From: Erythrobacter sp. AP23
Lineage (GTDB): Bacteria; Pseudomonadota; Alphaproteobacteria; Sphingomonadales; Sphingomonadaceae
Reading direction: 5' to 3'
Length of the DNA stretch: 64,000 bases
Assembly (NCBI RefSeq): GCF_001542855.1
Contig: NZ_LNBY01000020.1
Span: 124,001 to 188,000 of the forward strand
In this document: positions 36,952 to 45,928 of the stretch, in pieces
Numbering within the stretch: position 1 is the first letter of the stretch
Layout: each line of letters opens with the position of its first letter
Notes under the pieces: model-generated
Seen by the model: the letters and a program-made list of their open reading frames with translations, nothing else
The model's database searches: none
What the model was told of the DNA's origin: nothing
Translations under genes and position numbers: made by a program

Positions 36952-38319
36952 CTATTCGGGCTTGGCGGGCCGTTCCACCTCGAGCTCAGGGCCGTCGGGA
37001 GAGAGCGAGGCCATACTTGTATCCTGCCCGGCATGGACATGCGCGCGGCGGTCTTCGACATGGCGGATGAAGGGGCCGGACACCACGCCATGGACCAGGA
37101 TCGACACGAGGATCGCGAAGCTGACGGTCGCCCATAGCAGGTCGATCTGCGCGAAATCCGCATGGTTCTGGCCATAGGCGAGATAGTAGATCGACCCCAT
37201 TCCGCGCACGCCGAGGAAAGCAACCGCCAGCTTGCCGACCATCGGCAGGTCGCAGTTCAACTCCGCAAGCAATCCCGAAATCGGCCGAATCACGAAAACC
37301 AGCGCCAAACCGACCAAAGCGGCAGGCCAGGTAAGCGCTGCGAGCACGCCGCTCGCCAGCATCGCCCCAAAGCCGAAAAGCACCGCGACCAGCACGATCT
37401 GCTCGATCTGGTCGATGAAATGATGGCTGATCTTGTGATACCGACTGCGGTTCTCGCGCTGGCGAGCGGTGACCGCACCGACAAATACCGCCAGGAATCC
37501 GTAGCCCTCGACGAGTTCGGCCAGCCCATAGGCGAGAAGCAGCGTGCCGAGCACGATCAGGCCCTCACTGGTCGAATAGATCGGTTGGCCGTGATCTTCG
37601 CTCGCCTCGCCGTCATCCTTCATAGGCGGGTCGGCAACGCGTTCGAAGACGTACCAGGCGCCGATCCTGCCCACTGCCCAGCCAACCGCGCAACCCGCGA
37701 CGATCCGCCAGCCGAGGTCCATGGCAGCCCATTCCAGCGTCCAGCCACCCAGGGCCGTCATGCCCACAGCGGCAATCGCAAGGTAGGTGAAGGGAAAGGC
37801 CAGCCCGTCATTGAGCCCGGCCTCGACCGTCAGGCTGAAGCGCACATCATGCCGCTGGTCTTCCCCCGGTGGACCCACCTGCACACTGCGCGCCAGCACC
37901 GGATCGGTCGGGGCGAGCGCCGCGCCCAGGAGCATCGCGCTTGCCGGGGCCAGCCCCAGCGCCCACCAGCCGAGCAGCGCCACCGCGGTGATCGTCAGCG
38001 GCATGGCGATGACCAGCAGCGGCCAGATCTGGCGCCAGTTGGCCCAGCTCACCGGCCGGTCGATCGCGATGCCTGCGGCCATCAGCGAGGCGATGACGAT
38101 GAACTCGGTAGCATATTCGAGCGTGATCGCATCGAAACCGTCCACCGTCGGATTGAAATGCGGCAGGCCCAGCGGCAGCGACCAGGTGACGAAACCAGCC
38201 GCGACATAGAGGATCGGCAGCGACAGCCAATACCGCGCGAGCCAGCGTTCGAGCGTGACGGCGAGTGTCAGTCCGATGCCGAAGATGACGAACAATAGGA
38301 TGCGTGGATCGAATTCCAA
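36952..38319 (-). CDS. NhaP-type cation:proton antiporter (CPA1)
   Basis: A 455-residue membrane antiporter with about twelve hydrophobic segments. The CPA1 ion-site motif is visible (ALAPTDPVLARSV, then EAGLNDGLAFPFTYL), which is the ND-type pair for Na+/H+ exchange. A hydrophilic C-terminal tail ends the protein. I take the TTG at 38319, preceded by AAGGGAG, as start; a TTG at 38343 is also possible and no early ATG exists. It is convergent with tig and separates tig from clpP. Confidence 0.87.
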   Translation of the reverse strand: MEFDPRILLFVIFGIGLTLAVTLERWLARYWLSLPILYVAAGFVTWSLPLGLPHFNPTVDGFDAITLEYATEFIVIASLMAAGIAIDRPVSWANWRQIWPLLVIAMPLTITAVALLGWWALGLAPASAMLLGAALAPTDPVLARSVQVGPPGEDQRHDVRFSLTVEAGLNDGLAFPFTYLAIAAVGMTALGGWTLEWAAMDLGWRIVAGCAVGWAVGRIGAWYVFERVADPPMKDDGEASEDHGQPIYSTSEGLIVLGTLLLAYGLAELVEGYGFLAVFVGAVTARQRENRSRYHKISHHFIDQIEQIVLVAVLFGFGAMLASGVLAALTWPAALVGLALVFVIRPISGLLAELNCDLPMVGKLAVAFLGVRGMGSIYYLAYGQNHADFAQIDLLWATVSFAILVSILVHGVVSGPFIRHVEDRRAHVHAGQDTSMASLSPDGPELEVERPAKPE

Positions 38320-38373
38320 GGACCTCTCCCTTGCCCCGCTCAACGCGCAGGACGCGGGGGAGGTCCGAAGGGG

Positions 38374-40467
38374 CTAGAAATCTCCGCTGATCGTGAGCCG
38401 GAAGATCGGGCCGATGCGGCGATCCTGGTATTCCTGGAACAGGATTTCGCTGTCGGGACGCGGGCCGTCATAGACGGTGCGGCGGAAGAAATTGCGTGCG
38501 CCGAGCAGGTTGTTGGCGCGTGCCTGAATAGTGAAACCGAACACGTCCTTGTGCTCGACAAACAGCGATCCCCACACCGGCCCCTCCCAATCGCGACCTT
38601 CCTCGAATCGGCGCGAGTAGGGGGCGTTGTCGAAGTGCTCGAGGCTGCCACCCCATGCCCAGTCGGTCGACGGAATATCGTGCCGGAAGTCGATTTCGAA
38701 GCTGCCCTCCTGATCGAAGGAGAACGGTCGGTCGAGACCGGTAAAGGGGTCGGTCACGCTCATCCAGCGCTTGACCGTTTCGATGTCGAGTCGGGCGCCT
38801 CCAAACCCGATCGGGTCGAGATTGATCGTGGCATTGGCTTGCAGGTGAAGACGGTCGGCATCGCCGATATTGCCGCGTGCTTCGCCGCCGCTGGCGAGGG
38901 GGAACCAGTCGATGAAATCCTCGAACCAGGCCTGGCGCGCCTGCAACTGAATCGAACCCCAGGGGCCCAGTGTCTTGTTGGCTTCGATTTCGACATTCCA
39001 GCTCTGGTAGGGGACGAGCTCGTTGTTGCCGCCATTCGCGTTCTCATTGTTGAGGTTCACGCTGGCGAGAAAGTCGCCGAAGGACAGCTGGCTAACGCGG
39101 CGGGCCACAGTGACCGAGACATCGAAATCATCCGAGGGCTTCCAGGTCGCCGCGAACGACCCCTTGGGCCGCTTGAAGCTGCGGGTATTGGCGGCCGCAC
39201 CGGTCTGCTCGATCTTGGAGAACTCCATTGCCCCGATCAGTTGGACCGAAAGCGTGTTCGAAAGCCCGCGCGAGAAGCTGAGGCTGGTTTCGTAGCGATC
39301 CTCGGTCACGCCGCCGGTGCCTTGCGGGAAGGCTAGCTCCACGAAGTCGCCGCCGGGAGCCAGTTCGAACAGCTTCGAGGCGCGGTTGAGGCGGTTGAAG
39401 GCCGCTTCGCCCGACAGTTGCCAATCGGCATCCCACAGGTTCCAATTGTACTCCAGCCGTCCGATCCTCTCACCCGCTTCATTGACCTGTTCGAAGCGGA
39501 AGCCTTTCGACTGGCTGCCGTCGGAGAAGCTGTCGACCACGCTGGACACGAAATTGTCGCGTTCGAACCGTTCGAGGCCGATGAGCTTGAGAGTGCCCGG
39601 ACCGAAGGGGAACTGGATATCGGCGCCGATCTCGTATTCGGGGCCGTCTTCCTCTCGACGCGCATCGCGGGTGCGGATGGGCCCGCTGACCGGCGTCGCG
39701 ATCTCGGGTTCACGGCGCACGAAGTAGTCCTCGCGATAGCTGAGGTTGAGGTTTGCGAGCACGCCGCCGCCAAAGTCGTAGGCAAAGATGGTGGCGAGCT
39801 TGGGATCGTCGAACTTGCCCGAAAACTTGGTGTCCTGCGATTCGATCAGAGCTCCGTCGGCATCGGTGATGATGACGGGACCATCGGCGCCGAAGCGGTT
39901 GTTCCTGTTGGTCAGCGAGACCGTGTAGTCGAGCGCGCCGCTGCTTCCGGTGAGCGAGATTTCGCCACCATAAAGCTGGGCCTCGGTGTTGTGCGGACGA
40001 AACCCGGTGGTCCAGCGAAACTGCCCCGACGGACCGTTGCTGGTATAGACCACATTGGCGACCTGACCGGTGAGGCCGGGAATGCCGGTGGCATTGCCGT
40101 CGAGGATCTCGACGCGAATGATGTCCGCAGCGGGAATGCGACGTAGCTGATCGCGCACGCTTTCCGATTTGCTCGACAGCCGCTCGCCATTGACGATCAC
40201 GTTCTGCGTCGCCTGGCCAAGGCCGCGCTGACCCTGGTCGTTCCCGCCGCTGATCGAAAAGCCGGGAATGCGACTAACCATGTCGAACGCGTTGCGCGGC
40301 GCGAACTGGGCGAAGTAGGCGGGTTCGAACACCTGTGCGCCCTCGGTCGCTGCGGAGAGCTGGCTCGCACTTGACCCACTCTCGTCGCCCTGCGCATGGG
40401 CGGGAGCTACCGCGCCCGCAACAAGTGCCACACACGAAGCGGCATAGGCAAGAGAGCGTAAGTTCAT
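38374..40467 (-). CDS. TonB-dependent outer-membrane receptor
   Basis: A 697-residue receptor. Signal peptide (about 1-26, ending AHA-Q), a plug domain (MVSRIPGFSISGG, then RIPAADIIRVEILDGNATGIPG) and a beta barrel ending FRLTISGDF. It lacks the IVVTGSRI motif of the receptor at 313 and belongs to a different, shorter receptor group with a divergent plug. The substrate is not readable. The ATG at 40467 has only a weak RBS, but the signal peptide fits. It is divergent from clpP over about 264 bases that hold both promoters. Confidence 0.9.
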   Translation of the reverse strand: MNLRSLAYAASCVALVAGAVAPAHAQGDESGSSASQLSAATEGAQVFEPAYFAQFAPRNAFDMVSRIPGFSISGGNDQGQRGLGQATQNVIVNGERLSSKSESVRDQLRRIPAADIIRVEILDGNATGIPGLTGQVANVVYTSNGPSGQFRWTTGFRPHNTEAQLYGGEISLTGSSGALDYTVSLTNRNNRFGADGPVIITDADGALIESQDTKFSGKFDDPKLATIFAYDFGGGVLANLNLSYREDYFVRREPEIATPVSGPIRTRDARREEDGPEYEIGADIQFPFGPGTLKLIGLERFERDNFVSSVVDSFSDGSQSKGFRFEQVNEAGERIGRLEYNWNLWDADWQLSGEAAFNRLNRASKLFELAPGGDFVELAFPQGTGGVTEDRYETSLSFSRGLSNTLSVQLIGAMEFSKIEQTGAAANTRSFKRPKGSFAATWKPSDDFDVSVTVARRVSQLSFGDFLASVNLNNENANGGNNELVPYQSWNVEIEANKTLGPWGSIQLQARQAWFEDFIDWFPLASGGEARGNIGDADRLHLQANATINLDPIGFGGARLDIETVKRWMSVTDPFTGLDRPFSFDQEGSFEIDFRHDIPSTDWAWGGSLEHFDNAPYSRRFEEGRDWEGPVWGSLFVEHKDVFGFTIQARANNLLGARNFFRRTVYDGPRPDSEILFQEYQDRRIGPIFRLTISGDF

Positions 40468-40666
40468 GTTATTTATATCTTTCGTTGTTTTCGTGCCATT
40501 CCGTTTACGGTTGTAGCCGATAAGGCCAATCCTGCTTCGACCGATGACGTTTGTCATCCGACAAACGGATTCCGGGTCGGGACGGACGACGTGCTGGTCC
40601 CGATAGAACGCGAATTCGGTCCGATCCCGGGTGCTTGCGACATATCCTCCGCTTTCCAAGGTTAAG

Positions 40667-40701
40667 CCCCTTGAACATCCGGGAATGCATGGCGACATAG
40701 G
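40667..40701 (+). promoter_or_regulatory. Candidate RpoH (heat-shock) promoter of clpP
   Basis: CCCCTTGAA at about 40667-40675 matches the sigma-32 -35 element very well, and a GACATAGG-type segment about 20 bases downstream could be the -10. The clpP start follows about 30 bases later. The -35 is seen directly; the -10 is a weaker match. Confidence 0.45.
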
Positions 40702-40731
40702 CGGCCAATTGACCCGACAAGAGGACTATTC

Positions 40732-41427
40732 ATGATCGACCTGTTCGGCAGCGACGCCCACGGCGCCCAGGGCCAGTTCACCACCGACCCCGAAACCGGC
40801 GCGCTCGTCCCGGTCGTCGTGGAACAGACCAGCCGCGGCGAACGCAGCTTCGACATATTCAGCCGCCTGCTGCGCGAACGCATCGTGTTCGTCACCGGCC
40901 AGGTGGAAGACGGTATGGCGTCGCTCATCACGGCGCAGCTGCTCTTCCTCGAGAGCGAGAACCCCTCCAAGCCGATCAGCATGTACATCAATTCGCCTGG
41001 CGGCGTGGTGACGGCCGGCATGGCGATCCACGATACGATGCAATACATCAAGCCGCGCGTCTCGACCGTGTGCATGGGGCAGGCGGCTTCGATGGGCTCG
41101 TTCCTGCTCGCGGCGGGTGAACCAGGTATGCGCATCGCATTGCCCAACGCGCGCATAATGGTCCACCAGCCATCGGGCGGTGCGCGCGGCATGGCTTCGG
41201 ACATCGAAATTCAGGCGCGCGAGATCCTGCGGATCAAGAAGCGCATGAACGATCTCTACGTGAAATACACCGGCCAGAACCTGGAAGAGATCGAGAAGGC
41301 GATGGATCGCGACACCTTCCTCGAGGCCGACGAGGCCATGAAGTTCGGCATCGTCGACAAAGTCTTCGAGACCCGTCCCGAATCCGAAGGCGGCGAGGCC
41401 GACGGATCGGGCGGCGCGCCGGAATAG
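40732..41427 (+). CDS. clpP: ATP-dependent Clp protease proteolytic subunit
   Basis: A 231-residue ClpP. The catalytic triad is Ser120 (GQAASMGS), His145 (MVHQPSGG) and Asp194 (MDRDTFL). A propeptide-like N-terminus of about 30 residues precedes the [10 protein letters not shown] segment, and a Gly/Ser/Glu-rich C-terminal tail follows. It forms a barrel with the ClpX unfoldase encoded next, 187 bases downstream. An agagga RBS lies before the ATG. Confidence 0.98.
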   Translation: MIDLFGSDAHGAQGQFTTDPETGALVPVVVEQTSRGERSFDIFSRLLRERIVFVTGQVEDGMASLITAQLLFLESENPSKPISMYINSPGGVVTAGMAIHDTMQYIKPRVSTVCMGQAASMGSFLLAAGEPGMRIALPNARIMVHQPSGGARGMASDIEIQAREILRIKKRMNDLYVKYTGQNLEEIEKAMDRDTFLEADEAMKFGIVDKVFETRPESEGGEADGSGGAPE

Positions 41428-41514
41428 ATCGGCACAGGGTTCCGCCTCGGGAGCTGTTCCCCAGCGGGACTGTTGCAAGAATGTCGTAGGAATTGGGCAA
41501 CCTTGCCGCTTCAG

Positions 41515-41543
41515 CTTGTTGCAAGGAGCCCGTGTTATCTAGG
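41515..41543 (+). promoter_or_regulatory. Candidate RpoH promoter of clpX
   Basis: CTTG at 41515-41518 followed 16 bases later by TTATCTAGG (41535-41543), which fits the alphaproteobacterial sigma-32 -10 consensus yTATnTnnG. It lies about 70 bases upstream of the clpX start, within a 187-base intergenic gap after clpP, so clpX may have its own heat-shock promoter. Inference from consensus only. Confidence 0.4.
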
Positions 41544-41614
41544 ATATTGACCCATACCCCGTGGCCCCTACAGTTGGTAATCTGCCGACGGCGACGCGGG
41601 AAAGACGTTAGGAT

Positions 41615-42886
41615 ATGACCAAGTTGAGCGGTACCGACAGCAAATCGACCCTGTATTGCAGCTTCTGCGGCAAGTCGCAGCACGAGGTGAGGAAGCTCAT
41701 CGCGGGCCCGACCGTGTTCATCTGCGATGAATGCGTCGAGCTGTGCAACGACATCATCCGCGAGGAGACCAAGGCGGGGCTGACCGGCAAGAAGGAAGGC
41801 GACGTACCCTCGCCCGCCGAAATCTGTGCCACGCTGGCCGATTATGTGATCGGACAGGATCGCGCCAAGCGCGTCCTCTCGGTTGCGGTGCACAACCATT
41901 ACAAGCGGCTCAAGCATGGCGCGAAGGCTGGCGACGTCGAACTGGCCAAGTCGAACATCCTGCTCGTCGGCCCGACCGGTTCGGGCAAGACGCTGCTCGC
42001 CCAGACGCTGGCGCGCACATTCGACGTGCCCTTCACAATGGCCGATGCCACCACGCTGACTGAAGCGGGCTATGTCGGTGAAGATGTCGAGAACATCATC
42101 CTCAAACTGCTTCAGTCGTCGGACTACAATGTCGAGAAGGCGCAGCACGGGATCGTCTATATCGACGAGATCGACAAGATCACCCGCAAGGCCGAAAACC
42201 CATCGATCACCCGCGACGTGTCGGGCGAGGGCGTGCAGCAAGCGCTCTTGAAGCTGATGGAAGGCACGACAGCTTCCGTTCCGCCGCAGGGCGGACGCAA
42301 GCATCCGCAGCAGGAATTCCTGCAGGTCGACACGACCAATATCCTGTTCATCTGCGGCGGTGCCTTTGCCGGCCTCGACAAGATCATCGCCGATCGCCTG
42401 CAGAAGCGCTCGATCGGCTTCGGCGCGCATGTTGCCGACCCGGACAAGCGCCGCGTGGGCGAACTGCTTGAAAAGAGCGAGCCGGAAGACCTGCTCAAGT
42501 TCGGCCTGATCCCCGAATTCGTCGGCCGCCTGCCGGTCATCGCCACGCTTCACGATCTCGACGTCGATGCGCTGGTGACTATCCTCCAGGAACCGAAAAA
42601 TGCGATCGTCAAGCAGTATCACAAATTGTTCGAGCTTGAGGATGTCGAGCTGACTTTCACTGACGACGCGCTGAAGGAAATCGCCGAGAAGGCCATCAAG
42701 CGCAAGACCGGGGCCCGTGGCCTGCGTTCGATCGTCGAGGCGATCCTGCTCGATACGATGTTCGACCTGCCCGATATGGAGGGCGTATCCGAGATCGTGA
42801 TCGACAAGGATGTGGTCGACGGCAAGAAGGAGCCGATCCAGGTCCATGGTGGCAAAAAGGCCGAGGACAAGGAAGAGGCGGCCTGA
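41615..42886 (+). CDS. clpX: ATP-dependent Clp protease ATP-binding subunit ClpX
   Basis: A 423-residue AAA+ unfoldase. The N-terminal zinc-binding domain ([12 protein letters not shown], then CDECVELCN) is intact, followed by Walker A GPTGSGKT, Walker [10 protein letters not shown], and the ClpP-contacting IGF-type loop (RSIGFGAHV). Length is normal. The gene follows clpP but has its own apparent promoter. lon, which often follows clpX, is not present; a fasciclin gene on the other strand comes next. Confidence 0.98.
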   Translation: MTKLSGTDSKSTLYCSFCGKSQHEVRKLIAGPTVFICDECVELCNDIIREETKAGLTGKKEGDVPSPAEICATLADYVIGQDRAKRVLSVAVHNHYKRLKHGAKAGDVELAKSNILLVGPTGSGKTLLAQTLARTFDVPFTMADATTLTEAGYVGEDVENIILKLLQSSDYNVEKAQHGIVYIDEIDKITRKAENPSITRDVSGEGVQQALLKLMEGTTASVPPQGGRKHPQQEFLQVDTTNILFICGGAFAGLDKIIADRLQKRSIGFGAHVADPDKRRVGELLEKSEPEDLLKFGLIPEFVGRLPVIATLHDLDVDALVTILQEPKNAIVKQYHKLFELEDVELTFTDDALKEIAEKAIKRKTGARGLRSIVEAILLDTMFDLPDMEGVSEIVIDKDVVDGKKEPIQVHGGKKAEDKEEAA

Positions 42887-42918
42887 CACTGCGCCGCAAC
42901 GCAAGATAAGCACTCAAG

Positions 42919-42953
42919 CGCGCCGCGTGATTATCGGTCACGCGGCGCGTTTC
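42919..42953 (+). terminator. Terminator of clpX
   Basis: A perfect 12-bp stem, cgcgccgcgtga at 42919-42930 and tcacgcggcgcg at 42938-42949, followed by ttt. It lies 33 bases after clpX and is the first of three hairpins in the gap to the convergent fasciclin gene. Confidence 0.85.
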
Positions 42954-42973
42954 GAATCCGGACCAAGCGAAAT

Positions 42974-43006
42974 CCCCGCCCGGCCTCTGGTGAGCGCCGG
43001 GCGGGG
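42974..43006. terminator. Second hairpin between clpX and the fasciclin gene
   Basis: An 11-bp GC stem, ccccgcccggc at 42974-42984 with gccgggcgggg at 42996-43006. On the minus strand it may be the terminator of the fasciclin gene. Confidence 0.6.
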
Positions 43007-43015
43007 ACGGTACGA

Positions 43016-43049
43016 GTGCCGAGCCGCGATGGGGTGGCCCGGTCGGCAC
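43016..43049. terminator. Third hairpin between clpX and the fasciclin gene
   Basis: A 7-bp stem, gtgccga at 43016-43022 with tcggcac at 43043-43049, just after the fasciclin stop on the minus strand. Confidence 0.4.
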
Positions 43050-43063
43050 CCGCGGGGAACAAT

Positions 43064-43633
43064 CTATCCCGGAAGAAACACGCCATCCGTCACATGGATG
43101 ATGCCGTTCGACACCTTGACGTCGGCAGTCGCCACGACTGTCGTGCGGCCAGCCGCGTCGGTAACTGCAATCGTGTCGCCGAAACGCGAAGCGGTCAGGT
43201 CCTCGCCCGCGACGGTTTCAATCGTCACGGCCCCGCCATGCCGTTCGATCAGCCCGACCAGATCGGCTGCGGTCACGCTGCCCGGGACGACGTGATAGGT
43301 CAGGATATTGCGCAAAGCGTCGCGGTTGTCCGGTTGCAGCAGGGTGTCGACCGTCCCGGCCGGCAGTTTTCCGAAGGCGTCGTCGGTGGGCGCGAATACG
43401 GTAAAGGGGCCGGGCGAGGCCAGCGTGTCGACAAGACCGGCGGCCTTGACTGCGGCGACCAGCGTCTCGTGCACGCCGGTACCCATCGCGGCTTCCACGA
43501 TATTGGGCTGGCTCTTCTCGGCCTTCTTGCCATGATCATGCGCCAAGGCGGGGGCACCGGCGGCGAGCGCGAAAGTCCCGAGAGTGGCGGCCGAAGCGAG
43601 GGCCGCGGCTTTGAGCTTGCTGGAAAACGTCAT
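43064..43633 (-). CDS. Secreted fasciclin-domain protein
   Basis: A 189-residue protein with a Sec signal peptide (about 1-31, ending ALA-H) and a single fasciclin (FAS1) domain with the two family motifs FTVFAPTDDAFGKL and NGIIHVTDGVFLP. FAS1 proteins act in adhesion; in alphaproteobacteria they are common small periplasmic or surface proteins. The ATG at 43633 has AAAGGAG upstream. It follows the ECF sigma/anti-sigma genes by 93 bases and may be one of their targets. Confidence 0.9.
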   Translation of the reverse strand: MTFSSKLKAAALASAATLGTFALAAGAPALAHDHGKKAEKSQPNIVEAAMGTGVHETLVAAVKAAGLVDTLASPGPFTVFAPTDDAFGKLPAGTVDTLLQPDNRDALRNILTYHVVPGSVTAADLVGLIERHGGAVTIETVAGEDLTASRFGDTIAVTDAAGRTTVVATADVKVSNGIIHVTDGVFLPG

Positions 43634-43726
43634 TCGTAACTCTCCTTTGCACAAGGCCCCGTCCTGCCTGTGCATCGAGTTACGAGGGCTCCTGTCCGCC
43701 GGATGCAGAGCGGCCGCGAAAAAACG

Positions 43727-44446
43727 TCAAATAGTGGTGAAGCGTGCCTCAGCTACGACCGGTCCAGCATCCACGCCTTCCGGCTTTCCGCCGAGCGGCT
43801 CGCGGGTCAGTACCAGCTGCGAACCGTTCTCCAGCGCGCGCGCGACGTCTTCGGGCACGGTGTGCGCGACGACCTTGCCCGGGGTCACGATGCCGAGCGA
43901 GACGAGATCGCCTTCCTCGGGCACGAACCAGATTTCGTGGTCGTGGACGCCATCGGCAGTCAGCCCGACCGCTCCGACCAGCAGGCTGTCTTTCTCGGGC
44001 AGATAAGTGAAATCGAGGCTGAGCGGCGTGCCTTCGATCGGCATATTGGCTGCAAGGAGCGGGGCATCGCTGCCCGGTGCCGTCGCGATGTCAGGGGCAG
44101 GCTCGCCCGGCCCCGTGAGCTGCGGCAGGGCAAGGAAGGCCAACGCAACTGCCGCCGCGGCGCTCAGTCCGCCCGCCCATTGCCAGCGGCGCAGGCTACG
44201 GCGGAGCGATACGACGTCTGCGCTGCCATCGTCGCTGGCCAGTTCTGCCTCGATGCGCTGCCACACTTCCTCGCGCGGCATGCGCGGGTGGATGGCATCG
44301 GCGAGCGGGGCGAGGCGTTCCTGCCAGCGTGCGACCTCCTCGGCGAATGCAGGATCGCGGACCTCGCGTGCGCGCGCGGCCAGCAGGTCCTCGCCCTCGA
44401 GCAGGCCGAGCGCATATTCTGCAGCGAGGGTTTCGTCCGACGTCAT
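43727..44446 (-). CDS. Anti-sigma factor (RskA-like)
   Basis: A 239-residue single-pass membrane protein. The N-terminal cytoplasmic part (AAEYALGLLEGEDLLAA, typical anti-sigma zinc-less domain) is followed by a transmembrane segment (about 92-110) and a C-terminal periplasmic RskA-like domain. The start overlaps the ECF sigma stop (ATGA-type), so the two are cotranslated and presumably paired. The stress it senses is not readable from sequence. Confidence 0.9.
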   Translation of the reverse strand: MTSDETLAAEYALGLLEGEDLLAARAREVRDPAFAEEVARWQERLAPLADAIHPRMPREEVWQRIEAELASDDGSADVVSLRRSLRRWQWAGGLSAAAAVALAFLALPQLTGPGEPAPDIATAPGSDAPLLAANMPIEGTPLSLDFTYLPEKDSLLVGAVGLTADGVHDHEIWFVPEEGDLVSLGIVTPGKVVAHTVPEDVARALENGSQLVLTREPLGGKPEGVDAGPVVAEARFTTI

Positions 44447-45012
44447 TCGCCCGCCTCCATGCAGGTCTTGAGCTTGGCGAGGCCGCGGCGGATCCAGCTT
44501 TTCATCGTGCCCAGCGGGACGTCCATGCGCTCGGCAAGTTCGGCATAGGTCCGGCCTTCGAAAAAGGCCGTGCGGATCGCGCCGCGCGGGGTTTCGTCGA
44601 GCGTTTCGAGGCAGGTGTGGACGCGCGCCTCGCGCTCTGCGTCGATCATCATGGTGTCCGCGAGCGGCGTTTCGTCGGCTATCGGTGCAGCCTCGTCCTC
44701 GGGCACTGCCCCGCGGCGCACCTTGCCCGTGCGCAGCCTGTCGATCGCGCGGTTGCGCGCGAACGTCGCCAGCCACGATATCGGGCTCGCGCGGTCCGCG
44801 TCATAGCGGTCGGCGCGGCGCCAGAGGGTGAGATAGACGTCCTGCAATGCGTCCTCGGCTTCTTTTTCGTCGCCCAAGATACGGTAGCAGATGCCGAATA
44901 GTTTCGCCGAGGTGGCGCGGTAAACCTCTTCCAGAGCGTCGCGATCGCCGCCCGCCAGCCGGACCATGGCTGCCTTGAGTTTTTCGCGTGCTTGCTTGCT
45001 TGCCGGTTGCAT
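44443..45012 (-). CDS. ECF-family RNA polymerase sigma factor
   Basis: A 189-residue ECF sigma with region 2 (YRILGDEKEAEDALQDVYLTLW, then SPISWLATFARNRAIDRLR) and region 4 (GRTYAELAERMDVPLGTMKSWIRRGL). The ATG at 45012 overlaps the CDF stop (TGATG); a GTG at 45018 is the other possible start. It is coupled to the anti-sigma downstream and to the CDF transporter upstream, suggesting one operon. Confidence 0.93.
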   Translation of the reverse strand: MQPASKQAREKLKAAMVRLAGGDRDALEEVYRATSAKLFGICYRILGDEKEAEDALQDVYLTLWRRADRYDADRASPISWLATFARNRAIDRLRTGKVRRGAVPEDEAAPIADETPLADTMMIDAEREARVHTCLETLDETPRGAIRTAFFEGRTYAELAERMDVPLGTMKSWIRRGLAKLKTCMEAGE

Positions 45013-45923
45013 CAGCACCCCGCTGCGCAGGCCGCGCGGCTGGTTTCGATCTGCACGGTGGGATGGCCGATGCGGTGGTGCCGCTCAAGCCCTTCGGCAA
45101 GTTCCCGCAGGAAGGCATCTCCGGGATGCCCGCCCGGCATCACCAGATGCGCCGTCAGCGCGGTTTCGGTGGTGCTCATCGGCCAGATATGCAGGTCGTG
45201 AACCGCCTCGACGCCCGGCAGCCCCGCCAGATAGGCCCGCACCCTGGCTTCCGAAACGCCCTTGGGCACGCCGAGCATACTCATCGCCACGCTGTCCTTG
45301 AGCAGGCCCCAAGTGCCCCAGGCGATCACCAGCACGATGGCCAGGCTGACTGCAGGGTCGATCCACTGCTCGCCGCTCCAGATGATCGCGAGGCCGGCCA
45401 AGACCACGCCGAGACTGACCAGCGCATCGGCTGCCATATGCAGGAAGGCGCCGCGAATATTGATATCGTGCTGGCCGCGCATGAACAGCGCTGCGGTGCC
45501 GGCATTGATTAGTATACCGATCCCGGCGACCACGACCATCGTTTCGCCCTGAACGGGGGCGGGTTCGGCGATCCGATGAAGCGTTTCGAAGAGGATCGCG
45601 CCGATCGCGACCAGCAGCAGGCCGGCATTGGCGAGCGCTGCCAGTATGGTCGAACTCTTGTAGCCATAGGTGAACCGCTCTGACGGTGGCCGTCTGGCGG
45701 CGACGCTTGCGGCCCATGCCAACAGCAGCGCGAGGACGTCGGACAGGTTGTGACCGGCATCGGCGATCAGCGCCATGGAACCCGAAATCCAGCCGTAGAC
45801 CGCCTCGACGATCACGAAGCCTGTATTGAGGACGATCCCGATCAGGAATGCGTTGCCGAAGTCCGCCGGGGCATGGCCATGGCCGTGCCCGTGATCGTGC
45901 GAATGGCTGTGACCCGATCCCAT
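45012..45923 (-). CDS. Cation diffusion facilitator, zinc efflux
   Basis: A 303-residue CDF transporter (CzcD/ZitB type). It begins with a His-rich zinc-binding stretch (HSHSHDHGHGHGH) and has six transmembrane segments with the HxxxD metal sites (DAGHNLSDV and HMAADAL). A cytoplasmic C-terminal ferredoxin-like domain follows. It probably exports Zn2+ (or Co2+/Cd2+) with proton exchange. The stop overlaps the ECF sigma start, and mtgA lies five bases upstream on the same strand. Confidence 0.93.
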   Translation of the reverse strand: MGSGHSHSHDHGHGHGHAPADFGNAFLIGIVLNTGFVIVEAVYGWISGSMALIADAGHNLSDVLALLLAWAASVAARRPPSERFTYGYKSSTILAALANAGLLLVAIGAILFETLHRIAEPAPVQGETMVVVAGIGILINAGTAALFMRGQHDINIRGAFLHMAADALVSLGVVLAGLAIIWSGEQWIDPAVSLAIVLVIAWGTWGLLKDSVAMSMLGVPKGVSEARVRAYLAGLPGVEAVHDLHIWPMSTTETALTAHLVMPGGHPGDAFLRELAEGLERHHRIGHPTVQIETSRAACAAGC

Positions 45924-45928
45924 AAAAG

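Noticed and set aside
37162-38298. Antisense frame across the NhaP gene
   Set aside because: Gln/Arg/His-rich shadow with no recognisable fold or RBS.
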